This document shows positions 38,208 to 47,391 of a stretch of DNA of 64,000 nt, in pieces. This DNA is from an uncultured Acidobacteriia bacterium (GTDB lineage: Bacteria; Acidobacteriota; Terriglobia; Bryobacterales; Bryobacteraceae): contig CAITIX010000068.1 in NCBI GenBank assembly GCA_903892565.1, forward strand, positions 26,683 through 90,682, given 5' to 3'. Both the position numbers and the translations under genes were made by a program. Positions within the stretch are counted from its first letter, which is position 1, and each line of letters starts with the position of its first letter. The notes under the pieces are model-generated. The model was not told the DNA's origin. It searched no databases and saw nothing but the letters and a program-made list of their open reading frames with translations.

Positions 38208-39530
38208 ATGCAACCGACGCAGCGCGGGCCCATGAGTGCGGGTGCGATGCGCGCCACAGATCGCATCTTTGAGCTCAAGAGCGAGATCCATCGGAAGCTC
38301 CTGGGCGTGCTCAACCTGGAGCGCGTTTCTTCCATTCCTAAGGATCATCTGCGCGCGGAAATCGGCCGCGTGGTCGAGCGTCTGCTGGTGGACGAACGTG
38401 TTCCGATGACCACGGCGGAACAGAACAAGATCATCGAAGAGGTTCTCGATGAAGTGCTCGGGCTGGGTCCGCTCGAGCCGCTGCTCAAGGAGCCTTCCAT
38501 TTCGGACATCCTGGTCAACGGCTTCGACAAGGTCTATATCGAGCGAGGCGGGAAGCTCTCGCTCTCTCCGGTACGCTTTAAAGATAATGCGCACCTGCTG
38601 CACATCATCGAAAAAATCGTTTCACGCGTCGGCCGCCGGATCGATGAAGCCCAGCCCATCGTGGACGCTCGCCTGCTGGATGGCTCGCGCGTAAACGCCA
38701 TCATCGCGCCTCTGTCGCTGGACGGCCCGGCGCTTTCCATCCGCCGTTTTGGCCGGCATGTGATCACGTCCGAAGAGATGGTGGCGAACCACACATTGAC
38801 CAATGGCATGCTGAAATTTCTGGCCGCGTGCGTCCAGGCCAAGATCACGATTTTGATCTCCGGGGGAACCGGCTCCGGCAAGACCACCACGCTCAACGCG
38901 CTGTCCCGCTTCATTCCGGAAGAGGAACGCATTATCACCATCGAAGACACCGCCGAACTGCAATTGCAGCAGCGCCATGTCGTGAAATTCGAAACGCGCC
39001 CCCCGAACGTTAACAAGGAAGGCGGAATCACGCAGCGGCAGCTTGTGCATACCTCTCTTCGCATGCGGCCGGACCGAATCATCGTCGGGGAGTGCCGCGG
39101 AGCGGAAGCGCTGGACATGCTGCAGGCGATGAACAGCGGCATGGCCGGATCGCAGACCACGATCCATGCCAACACGCCGCGCGATGCATTTTCACGCCTG
39201 GAAGCGATGGTTCTGATGTCGGACCTCAATATTCCGTCGCGCGTGATTTTGCGCCAGTTGGCGAGCGCAATCCAAGTGGTGCTGCAGGTCAGCCGGCTGC
39301 AGGATGGGTCCCGCAAGGTGACGGACATCTCCGTTGTTCGAGGAATTAAGGACGATCGCATCGATGTGGAAGATGTCTTCACGTTCGAGCGCTTGGGCGT
39401 CACGGAATCCGGCAAGGTCAAGGGTCGCTTCCACAGCCCCAGCCGAGCGCCGGAGATGGTCGAGAAGTTGCGCGTGAGCGGAATGGAGATCTCGCCTTCG
39501 ATCTTCGACGAAGTGGTGGAAGTGAATTAA
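38208..39530 (+). CDS. Second, stand-alone CpaF/TadA secretion ATPase
   Basis: The 440-residue protein is a clear paralogue of TadA at 17145-18458: Walker A ISGGTGSGKTTTLNALSRF, IEDTAELQLQQRHVVKFE, RPDRIIVGECRGAEALDML and TTIHANTPRDAFSRLE. All nucleotide-binding elements are intact, so it should be active. No platform, secretin or pilin genes accompany it, and it is 11 kb from the tad operon. It could serve the same pilus in another phase such as retraction, or another system elsewhere. The ATG at 38208 has GGGAGAG 10 bases upstream; an ATG at 38232 is an alternative. Confidence 0.93.
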   Translation: MQPTQRGPMSAGAMRATDRIFELKSEIHRKLLGVLNLERVSSIPKDHLRAEIGRVVERLLVDERVPMTTAEQNKIIEEVLDEVLGLGPLEPLLKEPSISDILVNGFDKVYIERGGKLSLSPVRFKDNAHLLHIIEKIVSRVGRRIDEAQPIVDARLLDGSRVNAIIAPLSLDGPALSIRRFGRHVITSEEMVANHTLTNGMLKFLAACVQAKITILISGGTGSGKTTTLNALSRFIPEEERIITIEDTAELQLQQRHVVKFETRPPNVNKEGGITQRQLVHTSLRMRPDRIIVGECRGAEALDMLQAMNSGMAGSQTTIHANTPRDAFSRLEAMVLMSDLNIPSRVILRQLASAIQVVLQVSRLQDGSRKVTDISVVRGIKDDRIDVEDVFTFERLGVTESGKVKGRFHSPSRAPEMVEKLRVSGMEISPSIFDEVVEVN

Positions 39531-39604
39531 GACGGTTACCCGCGGTCGAAAGCTCAACATCGAAAGCGTGGCTATTCGCGACGAAATCGTTACAATGTCC
39601 CCGT

Positions 39605-39666
39605 ACGGTCAGGGTTCGGTGCCAGTGTTGCGACAATGCCAGTGTTCAGCACCGAACCGCGACCGT
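39605..39666. repeat. Large imperfect inverted repeat with internal direct repeat
   Basis: Arms of 18 bp at 39605-39622 and 39649-39666 match at 16 positions. The 26-base loop and left-arm end contain TGCCAGTGTT at 39620-39629 and again at 39637-39646. It lies between two convergent genes. It could be a REP-like mobile palindrome, a structured RNA or a read-through barrier; the T-rich terminator is separate, further right. Confidence 0.7.
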
Positions 39667-39724
39667 AAGGGAGCGGACAGCACGATAACATTTTATTTGC
39701 GGCAGGCCACTCGTGAGACCTTAG

Positions 39725-39756
39725 GCGGGATTCGCTAGCAAACGAACCCCGCTTTT
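39725..39756 (+). terminator. Rho-independent terminator downstream of the second CpaF gene
   Basis: GCGGGATTCG (39725-39734) pairs with CGAACCCCGC (39743-39752) with one mismatch and an 8-base loop, and TTTT follows directly. The T-run exists only on the plus strand, so it serves the rightward transcript of the second CpaF gene. Confidence 0.7.
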
Positions 39757-39796
39757 ATCACGAACAACCGTTTCTGAAACGGAACAACAGCCGACG

Positions 39797-41503
39797 CTAT
39801 TTACTAACCGAGAAGGTTATGGGTGTTGGCTGCACTGGTACACCTCCCGCCGTCCATGTTTGCTGCCATGTCCCGATCAGGTTCGATGTGACGGCACCCG
39901 TCAAGCTGAAAGAGCCGCTGCCGTCGGTGTAGCCCACATCGGCCGAGTACACCGGCACTGAAAATCCTTGGACAGCCGTCGTTTCAGACACGTGGACGAG
40001 AGAGAACGGTTGAGCTCCCGTGATCATAAAGGTAAATGTATCGCCAACCGTTAGCGTCGAATTTGCCCCCGTGTTGTTATCCACGAGTTGAGCGCTGGGC
40101 GTGCCTTGGGAACCACCATCGCTATCTACGTTCGCCCCGCTCTTATAAACGGCGATGCAGCCGTCACTGGTTCCGCAAGTGAGCTGGCTCACCGTCGGGC
40201 TGTTATTGATTGCACCTGTGAAGTTTTGGTCACCCACCGGAATCGCCGTTGGCCCCGTTGTTCGAATCATCGGAACGAAGATCAGGTTTCGCTTGGAGTC
40301 CGCAGCGATTGAATGGGTGCCGGAGGAAACCGGAATGGATTCGATCAGGATACTGCTTCCGTCCACTACGCCGAACACGGAGCCTCTGCTGGTGGTCGTG
40401 ACTCCCGGCTTCACGGGTTGCCCGCTGGATCCGGTGTAGTACCGATTATCGCCGCTGTTGTACCAGACTTCATCCGAGCCCCATATGCCGCTGAGGTTCG
40501 TGTAGTTCTTTGTCTTCGTGTTGAGAATCAACGTTGTGACACCGGCAGGGAAGTTGCCGGGTGTGCAGCCCAACATGATGTTGCCGTTGGGGCCCATACT
40601 TGCTCCGTTCGGCCCGCAAGAATTCAGCGGCAGAACGCCGACGTTCTTGATGGGATCATACGCGCCTTGAATCGCCGTCGGGTTCTTTGGATCGCTGATC
40701 AAAAGACCGCCGCTGCACGTGGTGGGACCGGAGAGCTGGCCGTAATTGCAACCGGGAGGGTTGTTGGCCATGATCGGCACCGACGTGTAAAAGCGCTGCG
40801 TTCTAGGATCCCAGGCAGGCTGTTCGATTCCGAGTCCGTAACCGGAAGGAACGATGGAATTGTCGATTAGAATTTTGGTAATGATCGACACGTTGCTGGT
40901 TTGCGCGTCCCCATTGGCGTTAAACAACGTCGCAAACGGAGGATCGTCCGCATTATTGGCCGCGATCAACAGCGTGCCGTCGCCCGTCAACGCCATTTCA
41001 TCCAAGCGGAATTGGCCGCCGGTCGCGATGACCTGCTTGGTGGGCGAAGCGGACGCATCGTCGAGATCAATGACGTGCAGAGTGCTGTTGCCGTCACCCG
41101 CATACAGCCATCGTCCACGTGTAACTACTCCCGCAGGACCTGCGGAAGAATTGTTCACCGCGGTGCCGGCAGCATTGAGCACGTTACCGGTAAATGGCTT
41201 GTCGGAGCCCACGGAACGGACGTATACCAATCGATTCGTGTCAATGACGTCGATCGCTTTGCTGGAGCGATCGCCCAGGTAGTATTCGCCGCGATCCGGA
41301 TTGACATAGCTAATGTCGAACGATGAAATGGGGAACGGGAGCGGTATAGCCGTTAAACACTTCGTTTGAGTGTTGGTCGGCGCTCCCGGCCCTTGACAGG
41401 CGGCGAAGGCATTGACGGCCATGCCCAGCGATAGAACTCCCCAGAGCAATGCTGGCGCGATGGCGCGTGAAACCTGCTTCGATATGGATGATCTGCGTGA
41501 CAT
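39797..41503 (-). CDS. Secreted beta-propeller-like protein
   Basis: The 568-residue protein has a classical signal peptide ending AVNAFAA-CQ. A repeat region follows with blade-like strands: YYLGDRSSKAIDVIDTNRL, RWLYAGDGNSTLHVIDLDD, GDGTLLIAANNADDPPFATL. It resembles the nitrite-reductase-d1/YVTN propellers, but I cannot name a family. The last 100 residues (GDTFTFMITGAQPFSLVHVSE) look like an Ig-like strand domain. It lies convergent to the second CpaF gene. Its likely site is extracellular or periplasmic. Confidence 0.75.
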   Translation of the reverse strand: MSRRSSISKQVSRAIAPALLWGVLSLGMAVNAFAACQGPGAPTNTQTKCLTAIPLPFPISSFDISYVNPDRGEYYLGDRSSKAIDVIDTNRLVYVRSVGSDKPFTGNVLNAAGTAVNNSSAGPAGVVTRGRWLYAGDGNSTLHVIDLDDASASPTKQVIATGGQFRLDEMALTGDGTLLIAANNADDPPFATLFNANGDAQTSNVSIITKILIDNSIVPSGYGLGIEQPAWDPRTQRFYTSVPIMANNPPGCNYGQLSGPTTCSGGLLISDPKNPTAIQGAYDPIKNVGVLPLNSCGPNGASMGPNGNIMLGCTPGNFPAGVTTLILNTKTKNYTNLSGIWGSDEVWYNSGDNRYYTGSSGQPVKPGVTTTSRGSVFGVVDGSSILIESIPVSSGTHSIAADSKRNLIFVPMIRTTGPTAIPVGDQNFTGAINNSPTVSQLTCGTSDGCIAVYKSGANVDSDGGSQGTPSAQLVDNNTGANSTLTVGDTFTFMITGAQPFSLVHVSETTAVQGFSVPVYSADVGYTDGSGSFSLTGAVTSNLIGTWQQTWTAGGVPVQPTPITFSVSK

Positions 41504-41546
41504 TTTGTCCTTCCCTCTGACTGTGCTTACGCGATTACGTCCCGTT

Positions 41547-41560
41547 TGAATCGTGATTCA
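41547..41560. promoter_or_regulatory. Palindrome upstream of the secreted propeller gene
   Basis: TGAATC-GT-GATTCA is a perfect 14-bp palindrome 44 bp before the ATG at 41503. The position suits a regulator site, but no clear promoter boxes were seen next to it. Confidence 0.35.
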
Positions 41561-41689
41561 CCGTAAAGTTTTTCTGGTCCCTTGAAGGACCGGGCCGAAA
41601 CTATATCACTTTGTGCGGTGCAAGTGAAGCGTCCCGTCAAACGCCAGCGAGCTGCATGCGATTCCCGCGTAAATTAATGCTCGCGTCAC

Positions 41690-41964
41690 AGGACGAAGGC
41701 TCGCTTCACCACCAACGCTGCCACCAAAGAGTTTGGGGCAGAGAGGAATCCCGCGAAAGACGCGGTCTTTTCCACATCGTGTTGATCGCGCGCGGGCTGC
41801 TCCCGACCTCCCAAGTGGATGCAGTGCGCGCCGCTGGCCACACGGATGGCGAGGTCGCCGAGATCGTGGGCGCGGTAGCCCTGGACATTTTTACTAACTA
41901 TTTCAACTACGTCGCCGGCACGGAGATCGACTTCCCCATCGTTCGCAGCACCGGACGTGCATAA
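41690..41964 (+). pseudogene. Remnant of a carboxymuconolactone-decarboxylase/peroxidase-like gene
   Basis: The last 60 codons (GLLPTSQVDAVRAAGHTDGE, then VAEIVGAVALDIFTNYFNYV and AGTEIDFP) match the C-terminal half of the CMD/AhpD-like family, where TNYFNHVAxTEIDFP is a hallmark. Upstream, the same kind of coding sequence continues in another frame (KARFTTNAATKEFG near 41696) until a stop at about 41782. So the gene has a frameshift and lacks its N-terminal catalytic CxxC half. No start codon with a ribosome site is seen. I regard it as a decayed gene. Confidence 0.6.
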
Positions 41965-41988
41965 TCGAAAGGATAGGATCGAATCACA

Positions 41989-42402
41989 ATGACGCCGACA
42001 TCCCTTAAGCCTCCCTTCAACATGGAATCCGCCTTGCAGAAAGTTCAAATGGCGGAGGACGCCTGGAACACGCGAGATCCCGAAAGAGTGGTCCTCGCCT
42101 ATAGCGTGGGCTCCGTGTGGCGCAACCGTACGGAGTTCCTTCGTGGGCGGGAGGAGATCAAGGCGTTCCTGCAGCGCAAGTGGGCCAAGGAGCTCGACTA
42201 CAAACTCAAGAAGACGCTGTGGGGGTTCCGCGAAAATCGCATGGCCGTCAGCTTCGAGTACGAATGGCACGACGAGACCGGCCAGTGGTACCGCTCCTAT
42301 GGCAACGAGTTGTGGGAGTTCGACGAAGAGGGCCTGATGCGGGAGCGCCGCGCCAGCATCAACGACGCGCCAATTTCGACCGCGGAAAGACGGATTCTCT
42401 AA
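41989..42402 (+). CDS. DUF1348 / NTF2-like protein, short at the C-terminus
   Basis: The 137-residue protein is a SnoaL/NTF2-like member of DUF1348: [66 protein letters not shown] and [10 protein letters not shown] are all family features. Members usually end with a Trp-Pro-rich tail of about 15-18 residues, which is missing here: the protein stops right after ERRIL. The first eight bases of the following gene's ribosome site begin at the stop. The function of the family is unknown. It lies among gene remnants, so it may have been cut by the same rearrangement. Confidence 0.7.
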   Translation: MTPTSLKPPFNMESALQKVQMAEDAWNTRDPERVVLAYSVGSVWRNRTEFLRGREEIKAFLQRKWAKELDYKLKKTLWGFRENRMAVSFEYEWHDETGQWYRSYGNELWEFDEEGLMRERRASINDAPISTAERRIL

Positions 42403-42415
42403 AGGAGTGCAGCGC

Positions 42416-42751
42416 ATGTTCGCGCAAGAGATTTGGCGCTATCCCGTGAAATCGATGGCTGGAGAATTGCTGCTGTCCACACAACTCACGGAGCAAGGTG
42501 TCCCCGGCGATCGAGTACTCCAAGTTCGAGATTCGCAGGGACGCATTTTGACATCGCGAACTCACCCGGGCTTGCTTGGCCTGCACGCGACCACAGGCTT
42601 CGAGGATATCGGCGGACGGCACGCGGCGGTCGCCCACGAAAATGTTACCCAGCGCAAGCAGGCTGAAACGGCGCTCAAATCAACGCAGGCGCAGTTGTTG
42701 GAGCCCCCCCGCCAGCCATACCGTCCGAAACGTATTTTTAAGAATGACTAG
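42416..42751 (+). pseudogene. Chimeric remnant: MOSC N-terminal domain joined to a PAS/kinase linker fragment
   Basis: The frame of 111 residues has AAAGGAG 8 bases before the ATG. Residues 1-60 (FAQEIWRYPVKSMAGELL, GVPGDRVLQVRDSQGRIL, RTHPGLLGL) match the beta-barrel N-terminal domain of MOSC sulfur-carrier proteins. After residue 63 the sequence changes to DIGGRHAAVAHENVTQRKQA followed by ETALKSTQAQL, the typical PAS-to-histidine-kinase linker. MOSC proteins are normally over 200 residues, and no catalytic cysteine remains. The junction near 42600 joins two unrelated genes. Confidence 0.65.
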
Positions 42752-42761
42752 CGGTTATCGA

Positions 42762-42777
42762 GACGAATGAATTCGTC
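42762..42777. repeat. Palindrome after the MOSC chimera
   Basis: GACGAAT-GA-ATTCGTC is a perfect 16-bp palindrome 11 bp after the stop codon. No T-run follows. The 250 bp from here to 43028 hold no gene that I can see. Confidence 0.4.
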
Positions 42778-43028
42778 ATACGTTGCATGGCGTAGCGATT
42801 GTAGAAGGCACGGTTCTCCGGCGAGCGAGATTCAACGATTCTGTGCGGTCGTCGTGGCATATCAAATGACTACCAGAAACGATAGCACCCAGCGACGTCG
42901 CAACGGTTTCGCTCCGCTCTTTTCGTTTTTGCTGAATTACCAGTAACCCTTTCGCCCATTCACGCGCCTTACGTATCCAGGTCTTTCTCGCTACGCGCAG
43001 CATTACATTTCAAGGTGTAAGGAGAAGT

Positions 43029-46000
43029 GTGTCTTCTGTTGCAGCTCATTACGCCAGCGATGCGCTGGCGAATTCTATTGTTCGAAAGGGGTCCGCAGTG
43101 AAAAATATACGATTCGGCAGATCACTCTGGGCGCGTCTACTGCTTTTAGCATTATGCGCCGTCCTATTCACGCCGCAAGTCACTCGACTTGCGGCGCAGG
43201 GCGTAAGCGCCACGATTCAAGGTACGGTCACCGATACGAGTGGCGCGTCCATCCCGGGCGCAAACATTCTGATAAAAAATACCGGCACGGGTGCGACGAC
43301 CAATGCGCAAAGTGACGCGCAAGGCCGTTTTCGCGTTGCCGATCTGCAAGTCGGCGACTATGAAGTGCAAGCCTCGAAAGACGGCTTCTCTTCGTTGTTG
43401 CATAAGGGCATCAATCTAACCGTGGGCGCGCAGGACGTTGTCGATTTCGCGCTGACCGTCGGTCAAACGCAGACGACGGTAACTGTCGAAGGCGCGGTCA
43501 CGCAGGTGGAAACCACCAACTCGACCGTCTCCACTCTGGTGAATCAATCGCAGATGCGCGAACTGCCGTTGAACGGACGCAACTTTGAACAACTCATCCA
43601 ACTCGCGCCGGGCGTGCAAAATTATTACGCCGGGAGCGCCGCAGTTGGCACAGGAACGGGCGCCAATATGCGCGAAGGCCGCGATCCGGCCATCTCGATT
43701 GCAGGCAGCCGTCCCGAAGGCCAGTTCTATTTGCTGGACGATCAAAACCTCGAAACGTTTTACAATCGTGGCGTTGGATCCATCATCGGTTCTTCGCTCG
43801 GTGTCGACGCGATCGGCGAATTCCAGATGTTGACCAACACTTATGGCGCCATGTACGGCGGCAACGGCGCGGCGATGAACGCGGTGAGCAAATCCGGCAC
43901 GAACGATTTTCACGGATCGCTGTTCTGGTTCCTCCGCAACAGCGCGATGGACGCCCGCAACTTCACCGACGGCCTTCCGTTCCGAAGTTCGGCAAGAATC
44001 AATACGGCGCCACGCTTGGCGGACCGGTGGTGAAGGATAAAGTGTTCTTCTTCGCCAACTACGAAGGCTTGCAATACAGTCAAGGTCAGTCGGCGATCTC
44101 TACGGAGCCCTGCAATGCTTCGGCCAGCCCATCGGCATCTCCCGCTGCTGCTGCGAAAATCAATGCTCTTCTTGCTCTTTACGCGCTGAACCCGGTTTCG
44201 TCCTGCTCTGGCGTGAACGGCACCGGAAAAGCGACGGTTGTGGAATACAACACCGCGAAGGAAAACTACGTCCTCGGTCGCGCCGATTGGAACATCTCCG
44301 ATAAGGATTCGTTCTTCGCGCGTTACTACACCGATCTGCAGCACGCGGTGTACCCGTTCAGCGGCGGCAACACCGGGCTGGAACCGGAGCTCGATCTGGG
44401 CGACAACCAATTCGCCACCACCGAAGAAAAACACATCTTCAGCGCCACGTTAGTCAATGCGGCGCGCGTATCGTTCTCGCGTACCAAGGTGACGGCGTCG
44501 GAAGTCAATTCGTATCCGGCCCTGCAGTTCTTCCCCGGTGGACCACCCGTAGCGGATGGCACCGTCAACATCACTGGCCTCACGGGTCTCGGATTGGGCG
44601 GCGCTTCGCCGATGCCCGAACTGCAGTTGCAGAACCGTTATTCGGAAGGCGACGATATCTCCTGGACGAAGGGTTCGCATAGCATGCGTTTCGGCGCCTC
44701 CGTCGATCGGGTGCAGTCTTCCACCTACTGGCCATTCACAAGCGGCTCCAGTTGGACCTTCGGCTCTTTGGCCACGTTCCTGGCGGGAACTCCTTCGCAA
44801 GTTAGCGGCGCATTGGATAACGGAATCAACTATCCGATCCGCGATTTCCGCGAAACCAGCATGGTGTTCTACGGACACGACGAGTGGAAGGTCAGCCGAA
44901 AGCTCACTGTGAATTTCGGTCTGCGCTACGAGCCGACGAACAACCCCACGGAAGCTCACAACCTTCTTTATGCCGTGACGAATTTCCAGACGGCCACCGG
45001 GTTCACCAACATTCCGAACGCTTACATCAAGAATCCTTCGACGAAGAACTTCGATCCGCGCGTCGGTTTTGCTTACGACGTGTTTAAAGATCACAAGACC
45101 TCCCTTCGTGGCGGTTTTGGTATCTTCCACGATGCGATTTTCGCTGGTGAGTACGCCATCTACTACATCAACGCCCAGCCTTGGAACCTGATCACGCAGA
45201 CCTCGGGACTCACTTTCCCGACGCCGTTCACGCAGGCGGCTCCGAATCCCACCGTCACGAACGGTTACGATCCGCTCGCCACGAAGACTCCGTATTTGAT
45301 GGAGTACAACCTGAACCTGCAGCACGAATTTCCGCAGGCGATGGTCGCTACCATCAGCTATGTGGGATCGCACGGCGTGAACCTCTTTACCGAACAGGAA
45401 CAGAACCCGGTTGGCACCTATATGAACAACGGTGTGTTGACATTCTCGCCTTTATGCGGAGCCAATAGCACCATCGGCCCCAAGACGTGCGCAACAGGCG
45501 TATCGGGTCGCACCAATCCCAATCTCAATAGCTTCACGGTTGCCGAAAACGGAACCACCTCGCGGTACGATTCGCTGCAGGCGACTTTGAACCGCCGCCT
45601 GAGCCACAATTTGCAAGCTCAGGCTTCCTACACGTGGTCGTCTTGCCAAAGCCAGGGCGATTCGGTTCTCGCTTCGCTGAACGGCAACGGTCCTTCTGTG
45701 TTCGGGAATCCGTTCGATCGCTCCTACGATCAGGCACGTTGCGCCTACAACGCCCGGAACGTATTCCGCCTGAACGCGCTGTACGAACTGCCCTTCCACG
45801 GCAACCGTGTCGTGCAGGGATGGCAGGTCACGGGCATCTGGTCGGCCAGTTCCGGCCTGCCATTCAACGTCACCGATGGTATCGATCTGACGAACCAGCT
45901 CAACATCACCACCACACCGCGTCCGAACTATAATCCGAACGGCGCAGCGTACTCCGCGAACGGCGTCAGCTATCCGGCTTGCAATAACACGCCGGTTATC

Positions 46001-46354
46001 GGTACCGCCAACCTGTGGTTTAATCCGACCTGCTTCAGTCCTCAGGCATTCGGAACCCTGGGCAATCTGGGCCGCGAAGCTCTGTGGGGTCCGGGCTTGA
46101 TCAACGTCGATATGGCGCTGCTCAAGACCACTAAAATCACCGAGAGGGTTACACTTCAGTTCCGCGCCGAAGTGTTCAACCTCTTTAATCGCACCAATCT
46201 CTCGCTTCCGGTGGCCAGCGTATTCACCGGCACGGCGAATGCGACGAACAGTCTGCTCAATGGGATCAACTACAACACGGCGACTGCCGGTCAGATTTTG
46301 ACCTCGGCCGTTCCGTCGCGGGAGATCCAGTTAGGGATCAAGCTGGTCTTTTGA
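43029..46354 (+). pseudogene. TonB-dependent receptor, Oar-like, with carboxypeptidase-regulatory domain; one frameshift
   Basis: Read together, the two frames give a protein of about 1105 residues. It has a signal peptide (ARLLLLALCAVLF), a CarboxypepD-regulatory-like domain (ATIQGTVTDTSGASIPGANI, about residues 59-140), a plug domain (TLVNQSQMRELPLNGRNFEQ) and a long barrel ending REIQLGIKLVF. The first frame ends at 44033; the second frame continues with coding sequence from about 43982 (PKFGKNQYGATLGGPVVKDK). One base is missing near 43979-43984; adding it restores GLP-VPKFGKNQYGA. AAGGAG precedes the GTG at 43029; a GTG at 43098 is an alternative with a tighter signal peptide. Either a recent mutation or a sequence error explains it. 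Such receptors take up oligomers in the outer membrane. Confidence 0.85.
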
Positions 46355-46483
46355 AAAACCGCGCCACGGAGTGCGGTGCACTCCGCTGCGCTTTTCAGCA
46401 GGGGAACGTAAGTGCAGAACAGAAAGCCGTCGATGCTCTCGGGCATCGGCCGCTTTGTCTTATGTTGCCCCTTGTCAGAGCGT

Positions 46484-46678
46484 TCACATGTTTTCAATTC
46501 CGAATAAGAACCCGGCCAAACACAGCAGAAGACCGGTAATGCGATAAAGCCACAGATACCGGGCGCGATGAGCCATCGCGCTTAGGTTTCGCTGCCCCCA
46601 CAATTTTGCAGCACGTTCTGGTGTAACAGAGAAGAAAATCCCTATTGCGATGGTTGCGGTGCCGACGACTTGGTTCAG
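46484..46678 (-). pseudogene. Fragment of a small two-helix membrane protein
   Basis: About 64 codons encode VVGTATIAIGIFFSVTPERA, then AKLWGQRNLSAMAHRAR and a second hydrophobic stretch YRITGLLLCLAGFLFGIENM. This looks like a small integral membrane protein with two helices. No start codon fits at its left-hand end: the frame runs without break into the antisense side of the RND fragment, so the native 5' end seems lost at 46678-46686. A longer reading from an ATG at 46753 is possible but would include a non-homologous piece. Confidence 0.4.
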
Positions 46679-46685
46679 CGCGCGT

Positions 46686-47220
46686 CTACTCCTGTTCCAC
46701 AAAGCCGGGATCGGCCACGGGCAGCTTGTCGTTGTCCCTCGCACACCACACATAAAGGGTCGGCAGAATGTAAATGCTCATCATCAATGCCGTAATCAAT
46801 CCGCCGACGATCACGATGGCAAAGGGGCGTTGTGAGTCTGAGCCGATACCGTGCGATGTCGCCGCGGGCAAGAGCCCCAGCGTGGCCACCAGCATCGTCA
46901 TCATGATGGGGCGAAGACGCAGCACTGCCCCTTCGCGAGCAGCGTCCAAAACCGTGTGCCCTCGCGCCCGAAGTTGGTTGATATATTCCACCATGATGAC
47001 TCCGGTTTGAACGGACACTCCGAACAAGGCGAGAAATCCGACACCGGACGAAACGCTAAAATTCGTGTGCGTCAGATAAAGAGCGATGACGCCGCCGATG
47101 GGGGCCCTGGCGATGTTGGCGGCAATCAGAACCGCCCACTTCATCGATCCGAACATCGAGTAGAGAATCAGGAAGATCAGGAACAGCGTCACCGGGACAA
47201 TGACGGAAAGCCTTCGTTGC
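46686..47220 (-). pseudogene. C-terminal fragment of a CzcA/CusA-type heavy-metal RND pump
   Basis: About 175 codons match the end of CzcA-family proton/metal antiporters: VPVTLFLIFLILYSMFGSM, GVGFLALFGVSVQTGVIMVE, YINQLRARGHTVLDAAREGA, LRLRPIMMTMLVATLGLLPA and GSDSQRPFAIVIVGGLI. A full pump has more than 1000 residues, so only the last five membrane helices remain. The left side ends with a normal stop; the 5' side is fused in frame, by chance, to antisense sequence of the IS21 remnant and then to the RES gene. Confidence 0.85.
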
Positions 47221-47391
47221 GCGAGCTGCTGGCCAAGTTGAATCACCGTCCGTTTCGCAAGAAAGACGGCACGCGAGCCAGCGTGTGGGAATCCATCGAC
47301 AAGCCCGCGCTGAAGCCGCTGCCGATGGAACCGTTCGATCTGAGCGGGTGGTCCCGCGCCCGCGTCGACATCGATTACCACGTGGCCTTCG
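47215..47391 (+). mobile_element. istA: Remnant of an IS21-family transposase gene (istA)
   Basis: On the plus strand the 59-codon stretch reads LRELLAKLNHRPFRKKDGTR, SVWESIDKPALKPLPMEPFD and GWSRARVDIDYHVAF. This matches the C-terminal part of IS21 IstA (LNxRPFKK, RPALRPLP and WxxARVNIDYHV). Both ends are cut: the left end abuts the CzcA fragment and the right end abuts the RES gene. No terminal repeats or istB are seen. It marks the place where two unrelated genes were joined. Confidence 0.75.

Noticed and set aside
43970..44040. Programmed -1 frameshift in the TonB receptor
   Set aside because: No X-XXY-YYZ slippery site, pseudoknot or internal Shine-Dalgarno is seen at the shift.
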